NCBI GenBank assembly: GCA_036852015.1
Contig: JAANDG010000225.1
Location: 62,001-126,000 of the forward strand
DNA length: 64,000 nucleotides
From: Pelodera strongyloides
Lineage: Eukaryota > Nematoda > Chromadorea > Rhabditida > Rhabditidae
Reading direction: 5' to 3'
Below the pieces are notes generated by a model that was given only the letters and a program-made list of their open reading frames with translations, made no database searches and was not told the origin of the DNA. Every line of letters begins with the position of its first letter. Position 1 is the stretch's first letter. Below, piece after piece: positions 15,001 to 23,869 of the stretch. Made by a program: the position numbers and the translations under genes.

Positions 15001-16302
15001 TCAGTTGATATAAGTGGATGCACTTTTTTTATCGGTTCAACAAATTACATATAATCACCAAGAGTAAATTTTTGTTGCAGGACATGGGAATTCGGCTTTT
15101 CGGTCACGTGAGACGTTTACTTGGATCTCTCGAATTAGGTCAGGAGGAAGAGAAAAGACAAACAATGGAGCGGAAAACGACGATGAAGAAGCAGTTACAG
15201 GCAGAAATGCAAAATAAGAGGTTAATTATTATTTTTGGCGACATGCTCGGAATGAGTATCGCAAACTTTACAAATACCCTCGAATTTTCATGTTCAATTG
15301 TTTGCAAACAGGTATTCTTTACAAATGGATATGATGTTATACAAACCACCTTTTAGGCCTCCAAGCGTTCATTCTTCAGACCCAAAAGTGGACTTGCTTC
15401 ACAATGGAGTAACCTTTAGTGCTCATTACTTGGGAAGTATGGAGATATCTAATATTGATGGCACAGAAGAGAGCAGACGCGCAATGAACAAGCTCAAGGT
15501 AGATTTTCTTACATTAGTTCATGGTAGTTAGTTCATTTCATTCATACTTGTTTTAGTGGTTCTTCTGTTGGGATTTGGTTGTAGCTAATTGTTTTCCGTC
15601 AGGGGCCATGTTAGCGCGACCCTGCTAATTGCGTGTGATTGAATCACATATAACATACATCCTTATAAAGGCACATATTGCAGAATGGAATCCGAGAGAT
15701 AGCCAAGGTCCCTCACGTTCAGCTGGAGATTTCTGTGATGGGTGTCAAAGTATTCGACGCTCAGACCAAGGCAAGTTTCTCTAGAATTAGTATTTATCAG
15801 TGGAACGCCCTATTTATGTAATTAAAGTAAGGCTGGCCAAAGAAATTACATAGTAGATTAATGCATTTGTTTCAGAACGCCACAGCTTCGCATGACATCG
15901 TGCAAATCCAGATTGTTTGCCAAGATGAGAGAGATTTGAATTGTTTCGCGTACATCACACAAGAACGAGACCGAAACTTTGCCCACGTTTTCTGTGTTTT
16001 GACAGCGGTCAGTTATTTAAGACAGTATAATTAACTAAGTCAGCAATTAGATAAATATGTATATGTCCACATATGCGAATTGGGGATGCGAACAAACAGC
16101 GATTGCGAACAACGGAATTGCCAAAAACGACATTCCCAAATTGATTTTATTTAAAAACTTATTCATCATAAATTATACATTTCAGGATGTTGCCACTGAG
16201 ATTATCATGACCCTCGGAAGTGCCTTTGAATTGGCGTATTCTCTGCAGAGTGCTTCTCAACACCCAGATTTTGGTTCTTTGGAAGAAGTTGCTGATATTT
16301 AG
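3067..16302 (+). CDS. ANKS1: ANKS1-like adaptor: ankyrin repeats, two SAM domains, PTB domain
   Basis: Family role: a cytoplasmic adaptor that binds phosphotyrosine or NPxY-type motifs and acts downstream of Eph/EGF receptors. I built 34 exons: 3067-3099, 3199-3290, 3381-3483, 3623-3736, 4518-4631, 4881-5003, 5123-5235, 5321-5424, 5513-5653, 5749-5874, 5964-6129, 6242-6326, 6499-6544, 6584-6625, 6738-6867, 6957-7120, 7210-7292, 7438-7619, 7709-7729, 8043-8119, 8290-8420, 8662-8727, 9466-9624, 9794-9951, 10044-10173, 10296-10508, 10688-10801, 10961-11069, 14801-14931, 15081-15220, 15357-15498, 15684-15770, 15876-16007, 16186-16302. Phases agree throughout, giving 1295 aa (human ANKS1A is about 1130). 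Ankyrin repeats fill about residues 30-270 (words such as TVLHAAALVGNE, IPLHLAAWNGH, SALHVAAMFGQ). A Ser-rich linker follows. SAM1 is about 975-1045, SAM2 about 1047-1110 (SDWLCSLELTDYL), and the PTB about 1150-1290 (FSAHYLGSMEISNIDGTEES). The first exon is short and its start is the first in-frame ATG. Oddities: one GC-AG intron, a 39-nt intron, a 21-nt exon, and a retrotransposon in intron 28. Confidence 0.93.
4690..4840 (+). repeat. Mosaic of copied local sequence, including part of ANKS1 exon 8
   Basis: This lies inside ANKS1 intron 5. Positions 4698-4760 repeat 4344-4405 of the same intron almost exactly. They are joined directly to a copy (about 4763-4810) of the 3' end of exon 8 and the first bases of its intron (5387-5435), and a second short copy of the last part follows (about 4811-4840). 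The segment 4761-4829 is preceded by tttag, followed by gtgaca, is 69 nt long and has no stop in phase 0. Confidence 0.85.
8493..8608 (+). repeat. 59-bp tandem duplication in ANKS1 intron 21
   Basis: A unit of about 59 bp beginning TGATAGCAACTTCCTATTTT occurs twice, at about 8493-8551 and 8552-8608. The copies are nearly identical over the first 46 bases and diverge at the end. It is intronic. Confidence 0.85.
10560..10672 (+). repeat. Small tandem repeat plus decayed copy of ANKS1 exon 28
   Basis: In intron 26 a 27-base unit (AGGTCAAATGACATTTTCAA...) is repeated. It runs into 10607-10670, which resembles the first 60 bases of the real SAM exon at 10961 (shared words TTGGACCG, GGTGCTGTCAGAAATTGG, GTCGA-AAATCGA). 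The copy has substitutions and a TAG in the exon frame, so it is a dead exon fragment about 350 bp upstream of its source. Confidence 0.8.
11172..11196 (+). repeat. (CT)n microsatellite
   Basis: An uninterrupted CT dinucleotide run in ANKS1 intron 28, upstream of the retrotransposon insertion. Confidence 0.9.
11490..14085 (+). mobile_element. 5'-truncated non-LTR retrotransposon (CR1/Jockey type) in ANKS1 intron 28
   Basis: The insertion lies in the sense direction inside the 3.7-kb intron 28. Its left edge falls in the endonuclease domain, so the 5' part (ORF1 and most of the endonuclease) is missing. The right end is A/T-rich with short TTATTAT/AATAAA words near 14056-14080, typical of the 3' tails of these elements. 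Both boundaries are approximate and I could not prove a target-site duplication. The reading frame it carries is intact, which points to a recent insertion. Confidence 0.85.
11563..13935 (+). CDS. Reverse transcriptase ORF of the truncated non-LTR element
   Basis: The 790-codon frame (first ATG shown; open in frame from about 11484) makes the C-terminal half of an ORF2-type protein. Visible in order are the endonuclease remnant VGDFNLPCINW near the start, RT motif words NFRPVSITS, QHGFLKNRS, VYFDFAKAFDRVSHEKL and SGVPQGSVLGPILF, and the catalytic YADD box at about residue 536. A C-terminal region of about 200 residues follows. Known function of the family: target-primed reverse transcription. 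Lacking a full endonuclease, this copy is unlikely to move on its own. There is no stop or frameshift through the RT. The ATG is internal to the ancestral protein and probably not a native start. CR1/Jockey superfamily is inferred from motif wording and the 3' tail. Confidence 0.92.
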   Translation: MISLTEYLAQFTVIDYPCLIVGDFNLPCINWCDNLANGSAAKLFLDYCTSANLKQFVNFPTRKQHCLDLVLTCDDIIPTKVVPMPPPRNCDHSLLSFDLNVSLTRNVIRQSYDFKRADYVSISRNLAEINWPSLLVFYPNASDLYKFFVCYLHELMFLYIPLKKVSVGGVRIPKHIENLVRQKERLFPLMDQSSSLKKKYELVSKRLKSASDKYYGNVERKVIASGQLKQLYRYIGSGTSRSVKSNHTVIDMENRVHVSDIDRADAFARYFHSNFIQDDELAHNIDFPDCTVPFPHMVIDSCSILSLIDKWKISYSRTPDGLPMHFLKEIGPAISAPLSVIFNRSLMSGEVPYFWKWSCVIPLPKGDPSNCIVSNFRPVSITSFPCRIFEKLLVKRIIDFSICNKLLPEEQHGFLKNRSRETAILHSLNDWTLALENRQQVDIVYFDFAKAFDRVSHEKLIRKLEAMKFPDYVCIWVKNWLNDRKMFVRVGSSTSSVLECTSGVPQGSVLGPILFCLYTSDLACELRNLGISFVMYADDIKIYKVIENPLDRITIQQAINLVHNWSSKFQLPLAPHKCQALYIGGSNPKVDYLCNDIVISKVTEVKDLGFIITDNICFSKHINFVCNSARKRMFALFRTLKTRKANVLVLAYTLYVRSILESGSVVFNPYKKRDKVALERIQRMFTKRVFMRSHLVGFMDTPNSETRNELLKLDMLENRRKKADAKMLRKILAGKCGLSSQRMFKFRSYNYSSRRGSSRIVINRASRNVRKHSFVHRTSLMIEQNATNFL
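15600..15630 (+). repeat. Possible relic of the U1 snRNA 3' stem
   Basis: Inside ANKS1 intron 31, a GGGGCC...GCGCGACCCTGCTAAT segment resembles the last 30 nt of the U1 gene at 17417-17580, with several substitutions. It is only a fragment, so chance similarity is possible. Confidence 0.3.
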
Positions 16303-17416
16303 TGTATACGCGACTTACTGGCTATCACGTCTATTTAATTATTGATTATATGTTGTTCACGAATGCCTTGACCGCATTCGTCCTCGTATATTCGTATTGC
16401 ACTATTAGTATTAGGGTTTTGGTGTCATATCTGCCACAGACTACTGCAACCTTTCTATATTTGTATATTTTTGCAGCATTTTTGTTCCAAATATATTTAT
16501 TTCTATAAAGCTTTAAGCATGTGCATTCTTCAACGGTAGCCATTTTTCTTTATTCCATTCGTGAATGTGAGATTTTCTTAGTTAGTAACGGAAGTTCATT
16601 CCAAGGTTGTCTTGTAGATATTACTTGAGTTTCGAAGGTAACCTTATATTAAGAAGCAGAATTTATTATGTACAATTCTCTCGTGTGCCTGTATTGTTAC
16701 TCTCAGTTTTCCGTTCCTTCCGGTTTACATCGATAATATCTGGTGCTGTCTGCTACTTAAACTAGTTACCATGGACTTTGCATGTCTCAGTGTTCCTATT
16801 TTGTAGAAATTTATTTCCATTTCAAATTGTTATTTCATTTAGCGAAGTCATTAACTAAATTCAAAGTATGATTAACGTTTTTCAAGGACTTAAATACTGG
16901 TGTACCGGTAGAGTGCTTTTAAGAGACTGATTTATGGTAGAATAATTTTTTCACATATTATCTTAGGAAATATATTTATTCGAATGTTTGGACATATTTG
17001 ACATTTCTACTCTTTACTGAATAAATTTTATTATCATTGACTTCGCTAACAATAAGACTTTTGGAACATATATATATTACAACACGTAACGTGGCAAGTT
17101 GTGGAATTGAAATATTTTAAACCGGTCAGTGCACGAACAAAAGTCTTGAGATTGGACTAAACTTTAAACTAGGAGATTATAACAGGTCTAAGTAAAAAGA
17201 AGAAAACATTTTTCTGCTCAGCAAACAACGAATTGCACATATTTAGTGAATGTAGATTACTCGCGCAATGATGGCAGAATGAGCAGAGTCCACACACTTG
17301 TTCGTTCTTTGTGTGCAGAGATAGTGCGTGAAGCGGAAGAGAGTGTAGAACACAAGCTACGCGCCCGCTCGATCATCCGTACCACCTGTATGTAGCCGTT
17401 ACATTGGTCAGCTCAT
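16303..17416. other. ANKS1 3' flank, no gene seen
   Basis: AT-rich sequence that probably holds the ANKS1 3' UTR (candidate AATAAA at 17020) and then the promoter of the U1 gene. I did not recognise a proximal sequence element with confidence. Confidence 0.4.
17020..17025 (+). terminator. Candidate poly(A) signal for the ANKS1 gene
   Basis: An AATAAA hexamer lies 718 nt after the ANKS1 stop codon in AT-rich DNA with no intervening gene. A non-canonical signal nearer the stop cannot be excluded. Confidence 0.35.
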
Positions 17417-17580
17417 AAACTTACCTGGCTGGGAGGATCTCGCGATCAAGAAGGCGGGACCTCCATGGCGAGGCTTAGCCATTGCACTTTCGGCTAGGTT
17501 GACCCGTGTGGCAGCTCCGAGTTGGGGTTCGCCAACAGCTAAATTTTTGCGTGAGGGGCTGCGTTCGCGCGGCCCTGCTA
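17417..17580 (+). ncRNA. U1: U1 spliceosomal snRNA
   Basis: This RNA pairs with 5' splice sites as the core of the U1 snRNP. The 5' end AAACTTACCTGG contains the invariant ACUUACCUG that base-pairs with donor sites. Downstream are the stem-loop I region (GATCTCGCGATCAAGAAGGCGGGA), the stem II loop CCATTGCACTTTCGG, an Sm site AATTTTTGCG at about 17541-17550, and the terminal hairpin GGGGCTGCGTTCGCGCGGCCC. The length of about 164 nt equals nematode U1 as I remember it. The gene is complete and shows no defects. It lies between the ANKS1 and CNNM genes on the plus strand. U1 is normally multicopy, and this may be one of several loci. Confidence 0.95.
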
Positions 17581-17685
17581 ATCTTATTATATAAAGGAGA
17601 AGAGTTTACTTTTTTGTTTGTGTGAACATAACGAAACCTGTTCATAAAGAAAATTTTCTATTAGCATAGAGCATACAAAATCTTT

Positions 17686-17766
17686 GCTGCTGGCGAGATT
17701 CGAACCCACAGCAGCGCACAACCTCTCGATTCGTAGTCCAACGCTCTACCTGTTGAGCTATGCTAC
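17686..17766 (-). repeat. tRNA-like sequence (pseudo-tRNA or SINE head)
   Basis: Read on the minus strand it has an A-box-like TAGCTCAACAGGTAGAGC, a CTACGAA anticodon-like loop (ACG), and a B box GGTTCGAATC with a paired T stem. The 7-nt acceptor stem does not pair with the 5' end, and the anticodon stem has a mismatch, so it is not a functional tRNA. A similar element is at 36180-36243. Confidence 0.5.
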
Positions 17767-17944
17767 TTATCACAAGAACAATCCTCTGCCCAATATATAA
17801 CACCTTCAATGGCAAATTTGCATGGTAGCATTAGTCGAGTGGAGATCCAAACTGATTATTATACGTTTCCACAATCAGAGACGTGTGAATGTGTGGGAGG
17901 AGAAAGAGCCGAGAGTTAACTTTCTACATTGTAGCAATTCTTTT

Positions 17945-18341
17945 TTAAAGGGACAGGCCCATCAAAATAAACATATATTTACGATACGTTCATAATGACT
18001 ATCAAGCATTTTTATTACAATATATACAAACTAAATTTCACCATTATTCGCCCTAGACAACTTTTTTCCAATGCGCTCCACGCATATGTATACCATAAAA
18101 CTGCAGATTTCAAAGCTATATATGCAAATTTTAATCGCATTATAATTTCACGATAAATTTGCATTGACGACAAGGATATTTGCGGCTTTACGGTATACAT
18201 TTGATCTGAGCGCATCGGAAAAAAGTTTCCCATGGCAAATAAATGTGAAATTTAGTTTGCATATATTGTAATAAAAATGCTTGATAGTCACTATGGACGT
18301 ATCGTAAATATAGGTTTACTTTGATGGGCCTGTCCCTTTAA
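17945..18341. mobile_element. Palindromic TTAA-flanked MITE (piggyBac-like)
   Basis: A 389-bp element (17949-18337) lies between TTAA copies at 17945-17948 and 18338-18341. Its two ends begin AGGGACAGGCCCATCAAA and are inverted copies for about 100 bp. The similarity continues more weakly to the centre near 18145, so almost the whole element is a palindrome. No transposase ORF is present. TTAA duplication and short AGGG-type ends suggest mobilisation by a piggyBac-type transposase elsewhere in the genome; that last step is inference. Confidence 0.85.
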
Positions 18342-18352
18342 ATAGGGAAACA

Positions 18353-18412
18353 ATCGGCCGAAGGCCGATTCCTCCAGTCGGAGAAGAGCCCGTAGGGCTC
18401 TTCGAACGGCTG
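18353..18412. repeat. GC-rich double hairpin, dispersed motif copy 1
   Basis: It contains two adjacent self-complementary segments, ATCGGCCGAAGGCCGAT and a longer one built around GAAGAGCCCGTAGGGCTCTTC, in otherwise AT-rich DNA. Related sequences occur at 36125-36150 and 63461-63507. Confidence 0.6.
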
Positions 18413-19293
18413 GTTGTATATATGTGTAAAACCGTCAGAAGTTCACGTTATTCTCGTTCAGTGGGTAATGTAACAACGATTTTTCCATCAAGGTTTTCCA
18501 GTCCTTGGGGCTGCTAAATAAAATTTAATTTCTATCTGTGGCAGACAGCAGAAACGACTGAATTAAACGAAAAATAATTGACATTTCATGCAATCAGAAG
18601 GCCTCCAATTTGCAGCAGCACAAACTCCACAACTTGAATGGATTTTCGGTCTAAACGTATCTATACAGATGGAGGAACTGTTTGCAGCATGGGGAAACTT
18701 AAAAATGGACGTATTTCCTACGTGGTATGTTTGTGCTATACTTTCTGTCAATTTGGGGAGTAAAAGTAAGCTTTACGTTACTATTGTTTTTAACAGCAAT
18801 TTTACGGGTACTGTTAATTTGTTGGAACATAACATGTAAAACTACCCAAAATGAATTCTGTCAACAGTTTTATTTTCTATCTTTGTTCGATGAGCGACCC
18901 ACAGAAGATTAGCGTATAATTGTCGTTCACTCCGCATACTTGTTTGAACAATACAAGTACTGCCTTTACTTTCATGCCCTTCTTATATGTAACATATAAT
19001 AGTAACCATGTGTCACGTTATCAGACCTACACTATCAGTAGACAGTGCGGTCAACGACTAATTAAAGCATTATCGATCTAGCAATCATTTTTTTATGCAC
19101 CGTAATAACTCATCGGCTATCTTTATAACCTCATAATCTGCAACATTTAAGTTGGCCTCCAGGTAAAATAATTGTTTTCCTTTGCGTTGTATTCCATTTG
19201 CACATAAAATGCTGTTTAATACTTTATATTGCAGGTCGTTTATTTGACATCGATTTGGATAGTTTATATAGAAAATCGTGCAATTATTGTGAA
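18413..19293. other. Spacer upstream of the CNNM gene
   Basis: No gene recognised. It should include the promoter and 5' UTR of the CNNM gene. The ORFs in 18563-18912 lack splice context or family features. Confidence 0.4.
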
Positions 19294-22200
19294 ATGAAAT
19301 TAGCTTTATGCGTATGCGTTTTGTTCACCTTACCGGACTGTCTGACTCCACAAGAGGTATGAACTTCTCATTTCGACGATTCACTTTTCAAGCAAAGAAA
19401 TTTAGAGATTTAACTCGCGTGCGTAGCACAGCCACAGGCAAGGATACGCTGACACCTTAACCGACAGAAAATACTGATTGTGAAAGAACAATTTAGTTTC
19501 ATGGCGAGCGTTGGGAAACATTGCAAGTAGTTCCCCGAGTATCTGGAATACGAGTTGAAGAAATAGCTGGCAGTGAACATCCCGCTTTCTTAGGATATAC
19601 GTAATTTTTTCAACTACGCTTATTTTGGAGAGTTTCGAAAAGTTGGTCCACTTATACCAAACTCCTGAAACGTGAAAAAACGTTGTGGTCGTAAAACAAA
19701 CACATTTTCAAACTGTTCTCCTTTATATAATAAGAAATTTCAGTGCAGCTGGCGAATCAGTGGTTGAACCAGAAACTCCAATGAATATTGTCGTATTCGG
19801 CTATTGGCTGGACAAGGTGCGTGGCTATTACCTTTAAATATTTGCACATGCCTCGCATATTAGTTAGATAATGAGACCTGAATTTTGCGTAGTGTTCAGT
19901 TTCAAACCTCATTTCCAGGTTGATTATGTGACCTTCACTGATTCGAATTGTATCACTTCCGAATTTAATATCACAAGTAAGGACTTTGACCTGCAATCGG
20001 AAAGAAGGATCGAATTCAAAATGAGTTTCATGGAGTGAGTGCCTACCTAATAAAAAATAGCACCTATTCGTGACTTTTGTTTCATCGACAATGGAACCAA
20101 AACGTTGTTTTAGTGTTGAAGAATCGTGGCGAATGTGTGTCAAACAAAAAGGGAAAGGAGGAGAACTTCTTTTGGTGTGTTTGATGCACAATTACTTTGT
20201 TTTTGGATTCTGCATATCACTGATGAAACTCAAGCTGATCGAGTTAGACACTAGAAGAGTTGCTGAGTACTTGTATTTAAGGTGGATGAAATCCACACTT
20301 GGATATCTACATCGGCAACACTTCCAGTTTACTACATGCCTCTTCCAGTCCAAGTTGGTTCTTATTGTTAGCAACTTATGCTAGTGTATATATGCAGGGG
20401 TGCTTAGGTTCAGTCCGCTAAATATCAAGTTTCAGTTTGGTATCCTCGCGGTGCTATTTTGTATGTCAGCCTTATTCTCTGGACTCAATCTGGGCCTTAT
20501 GAGCCTTTCTACCAATGAACTACAACTCATACAAAAGTGCGGTTAGTTGTTAATTAATCTTTAACCGTGTATTTGTCCGTACATTTGCGTTGCTTACGCG
20601 TTTCAATAGTAAATGGGCTAATGAAAACTCTTTAGGCGAGAAAAACGAACGTGAATACGCCCGGGTAATTCTACCAATCCGTCGCCGTGGAAACTATCTA
20701 CTTTGTACTATTTTAATCATGAATGTTGTGGTGAATGCGTCCATTTCGATTCTATTCGAAGATCTCACTTCCGGAACTATCGCTTTCATCACCTCATCGA
20801 TTGGAATTGTGATTTTGGGAGAAATATGCCCCCAAAGTTTTTGTGTAAAGTACGATATTCCTAGCATTAAGCAAATCGATCTACTGCTTTCTTACATGAA
20901 CATCGGAAGTCACCGAACACATTTTTGTTGCGCATTACAACCCAATTTAGTGATGTGAGAAACAAAACAAAGCTTCTTGGCACAAATATAGTAATTGCTT
21001 TTAGACAGGGACTTGCGGTTGGTGCGAAAACGCTGTTCCTGACGAAGTTTTTCATGTTCATAACGTTTCCGCTGTCATGGCCGATCAGGTAGAATTATTC
21101 TCGTCATTGTAAGTGTCGAGTTTTTAATGTTTAGCTACAAAACACCTTGAAATTAAAAAAAATCTCACCATATTTATCGACAAGTTTTCAGTAAAGTTCT
21201 TGACAAACTCCTCGGTGAAGAAGTGGATCAATTCGATAGAAATCGTCTGCTCGAGTTGATGAAACTGCAAAGTCATCAGCCAAATGTATGGCGTTTCACT
21301 TGCTCGCATATGTAGATTTGCTTCGTTCAATCACTTCCAATTATCAAAATGTATAGAGAAAATAAAAATTGGTAAAACGGTAGCAGATAAAGAATAAAAA
21401 TGGATCATGTAATAACATGATCATGCAGGCCGATGCAGCAGACATCCGAATCGCCGTTGGAGCCATGGAAATTGCGAAGAAAACCGCGAGAGACGTGATG
21501 ACAAAGATTGAGGTTTTTCTCCATCATTCTTCTATTTCAACAGACAGCTTCACTTCTCTGTATAATTGGTATCTCACAATACCGAAAAAGAACTAGGTTA
21601 ATAAAGTTTATTCGATAAACAATTCATTGATGCTACCAGGATGTCTTCATGTTATCAAGCGACACTGTTCTCAACGCGAATACAATGGCTGAGATAGTGA
21701 AGAAAGGCTATACACGGATACCGATTTATGAAGGGAATGACCGAAATACGGTATTTGCTTAGGTTAAAATTTCAACTAACTTGCTTGAAACAGTATTTCA
21801 CTCGTCTTGAACAGAACACATTTTTATAAATATTGAATATTTAGGTGATCTCGCTGCTCTTCGTGAAGGACCTTGCCCTTGTCAATAAGAGTATGAATAT
21901 CACTGTGCAAACAGTTAGCGGATTTCACAATCACAAACTGCGAATCGTCAGCGAAGTAACTCCTCTCACAGAATTGCTTCAGGAGTTCAAAACGGTAAAA
22001 CCTTTCTTATTTGAAACCATTTGTAGCTTGCTGTCTGGTATAGGATAGCGTTGCAGAAATATTTAAGATCAAATCATCCATTTTAGGGAGAATATCATCT
22101 GGCTATGGTAAAGAAAGATAGTAGAAACATTTCCGGCGAAGATTCACCAACTTATCTACGAAATGCACTGGCGCAATTCGAGCAGGTTTGTTCGGCATTG

Positions 22201-23820
22201 ATTTGAATTTATATGTGCACTGGGCGCGTCAAAGGAAATTTATATTTTGTGAAGCAAAGATTGGTTCGAGGAACATACTATATCTATATCTATTTAGAAT
22301 GATATTGGACTGCTGCTGATGGAGCGACTCTCGGAAGAGGAGCCACAAATCATTGGCCTCGTCACTTTGGAAGACATCATTGAAGAGATTCTGCAGGTAC
22401 ACTTCCTTCTGATAAAACTGAAAGAATCAGTTCTGATGTATCATCCATACATTCCATATATGTATGGAACAGCTGCATTCAGTAACAAAATCTTCCTTCA
22501 GGCGGAGATTATCGACGAGAGCGATGCAATTACCGACAATGTGCAAAGGCAGAAACGACAGTTCGAAAAGGTTTTAATTTGAGAATAAGCGGACGTGATC
22601 GAAAACAGTCAGTAAGTGTTTGATGAAAAGGTTTCACTATTTCACCATAATTTTATGAAGTTGAACGTTTTAGAACAGCATGGACATGTCGCAGATTTTT
22701 GGAAAAGAGAAACCAGGAGAGGTTCTCACTCTACATGCAAAGGATGTTCTGTGCAGATTCTTGCGAGAACACCATCCATTATTCTCGAAGGAATGTATGG
22801 AGCAGAGGGCCCTCGAAATGCTCATTGACAAGAATGTCAGAAAGGTGGTTACATCTAGGAAGTAGCAAGAGACGTAGCTAAATATATTTCACATTAGGAG
22901 GTAATTATCAAAGAAAAAAAAGTAGTTCAGGTCGAGATTGTGACCGAAAAGAACGTGAACCTCTACAATGTTGGGGAACCAAGCCGAAGAGCGATAGTTA
23001 TACTGGAGGGAAGCGGACAAGTCTACTTTCCGAAGGTTATCATTCCTCTGTAATGCAATTTTCCGTGAAAATAGAGTGGCAGCTTATATGAAAACATGTA
23101 TACAGTAATTCAAAGCTGTATTTTAGTCGAACATGAGGCTGACGACCGGGCCTTGGATTGCACTCGGCGATGTCCTGCTGAACAATCTTGAAGCACTCGT
23201 CATCAATAGATTGATGGGTTGGACTGTTATTTGTTTCATAATTTATGCCCTTAAGCTTTCAGCCCTCTTTTACTTCACATGCATTAAATCGATAACTCCG
23301 AAATTGGCTAACTTATACTCATCTTTCAGAAAATCCTGTCAGCGTCTTCTTCGTTCCCGATTTTGAGGTACAAATTGAGAAGTATTGCAAATTCGTGCAA
23401 TTTCCTGTGGCATCCATACTGCATGCACTGAAGATATCCAAGGCCTTGAGAGCAATCAGGTGAATGTGTTTTGCTTTCTAACGTGTTACTCTGCAGATGT
23501 TACAATTTTTTTTAGCTTATTTGATCATGGGTTCTTAATTTAGAAGTCCCTCGAGAACACCGAACTCCGATAATATATCTGTTGGTTCGAAATCAGTTCG
23601 TTTCAAGGAGAACATGCAGGTAATTGCCTTGATTTCTTCCGTTGTCTTATCCACTTAAAAATCCATCAGTGCGAACGATTTTGTTTAGTATTTGGAAGAG
23701 CCACCGAGAGAAAGGAACGGATCAGTTCAACATCTACTATGTACCTCAGAACAAAAACAGTCGGACACTCGGAAGCGATCTGTAAGCACGCTTTCGGCGG
23801 AACGGAACAGACTCAACTGA
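19294..23820 (+). CDS. CNNM: CNNM/ACDP metal-transport mediator (DUF21, CBS pair, cyclic-nucleotide-binding-like domain)
   Basis: Family role: membrane proteins of Mg2+ (or other divalent metal) homeostasis. The 22 exons are 19294-19356, 19497-19600, 19744-19816, 19919-20034, 20114-20174, 20282-20353, 20436-20541, 20636-20849, 21005-21088, 21192-21285, 21429-21512, 21640-21750, 21845-21994, 22087-22185, 22298-22396, 22502-22570, 22674-22844, 22898-23035, 23127-23217, 23330-23459, 23544-23619 and 23689-23820. Phases agree, giving 778 aa. Residues 1-20 look like a signal peptide ([16 protein letters not shown]). An extracellular domain precedes the DUF21 membrane domain at about 164-330, with the hallmark [14 protein letters not shown], the cytosolic [10 protein letters not shown] and [10 protein letters not shown]. 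The CBS pair is about 335-530 ([34 protein letters not shown]), and the cNMP-like domain about 540-710. All landmark motifs are present. Which CNNM paralogue it is cannot be decided here. Confidence 0.95.
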
Positions 23821-23859
23821 TGAAGAGGAGAGTTGTTATTGAAACAAGAAAAACACTGA

Positions 23860-23865
23860 AATAAA
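23860..23865 (+). terminator. Poly(A) signal of the CNNM gene
   Basis: An AATAAA hexamer 40 nt after the CNNM stop codon, followed by a T-rich stretch. This is a compact 3' UTR. Confidence 0.7.
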
Positions 23866-23869
23866 GATC

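Noticed and set aside
17686..17766. Functional tRNA-Arg(ACG) gene
   Set aside because: A and B boxes are present but the acceptor stem does not pair and the anticodon stem is mismatched.
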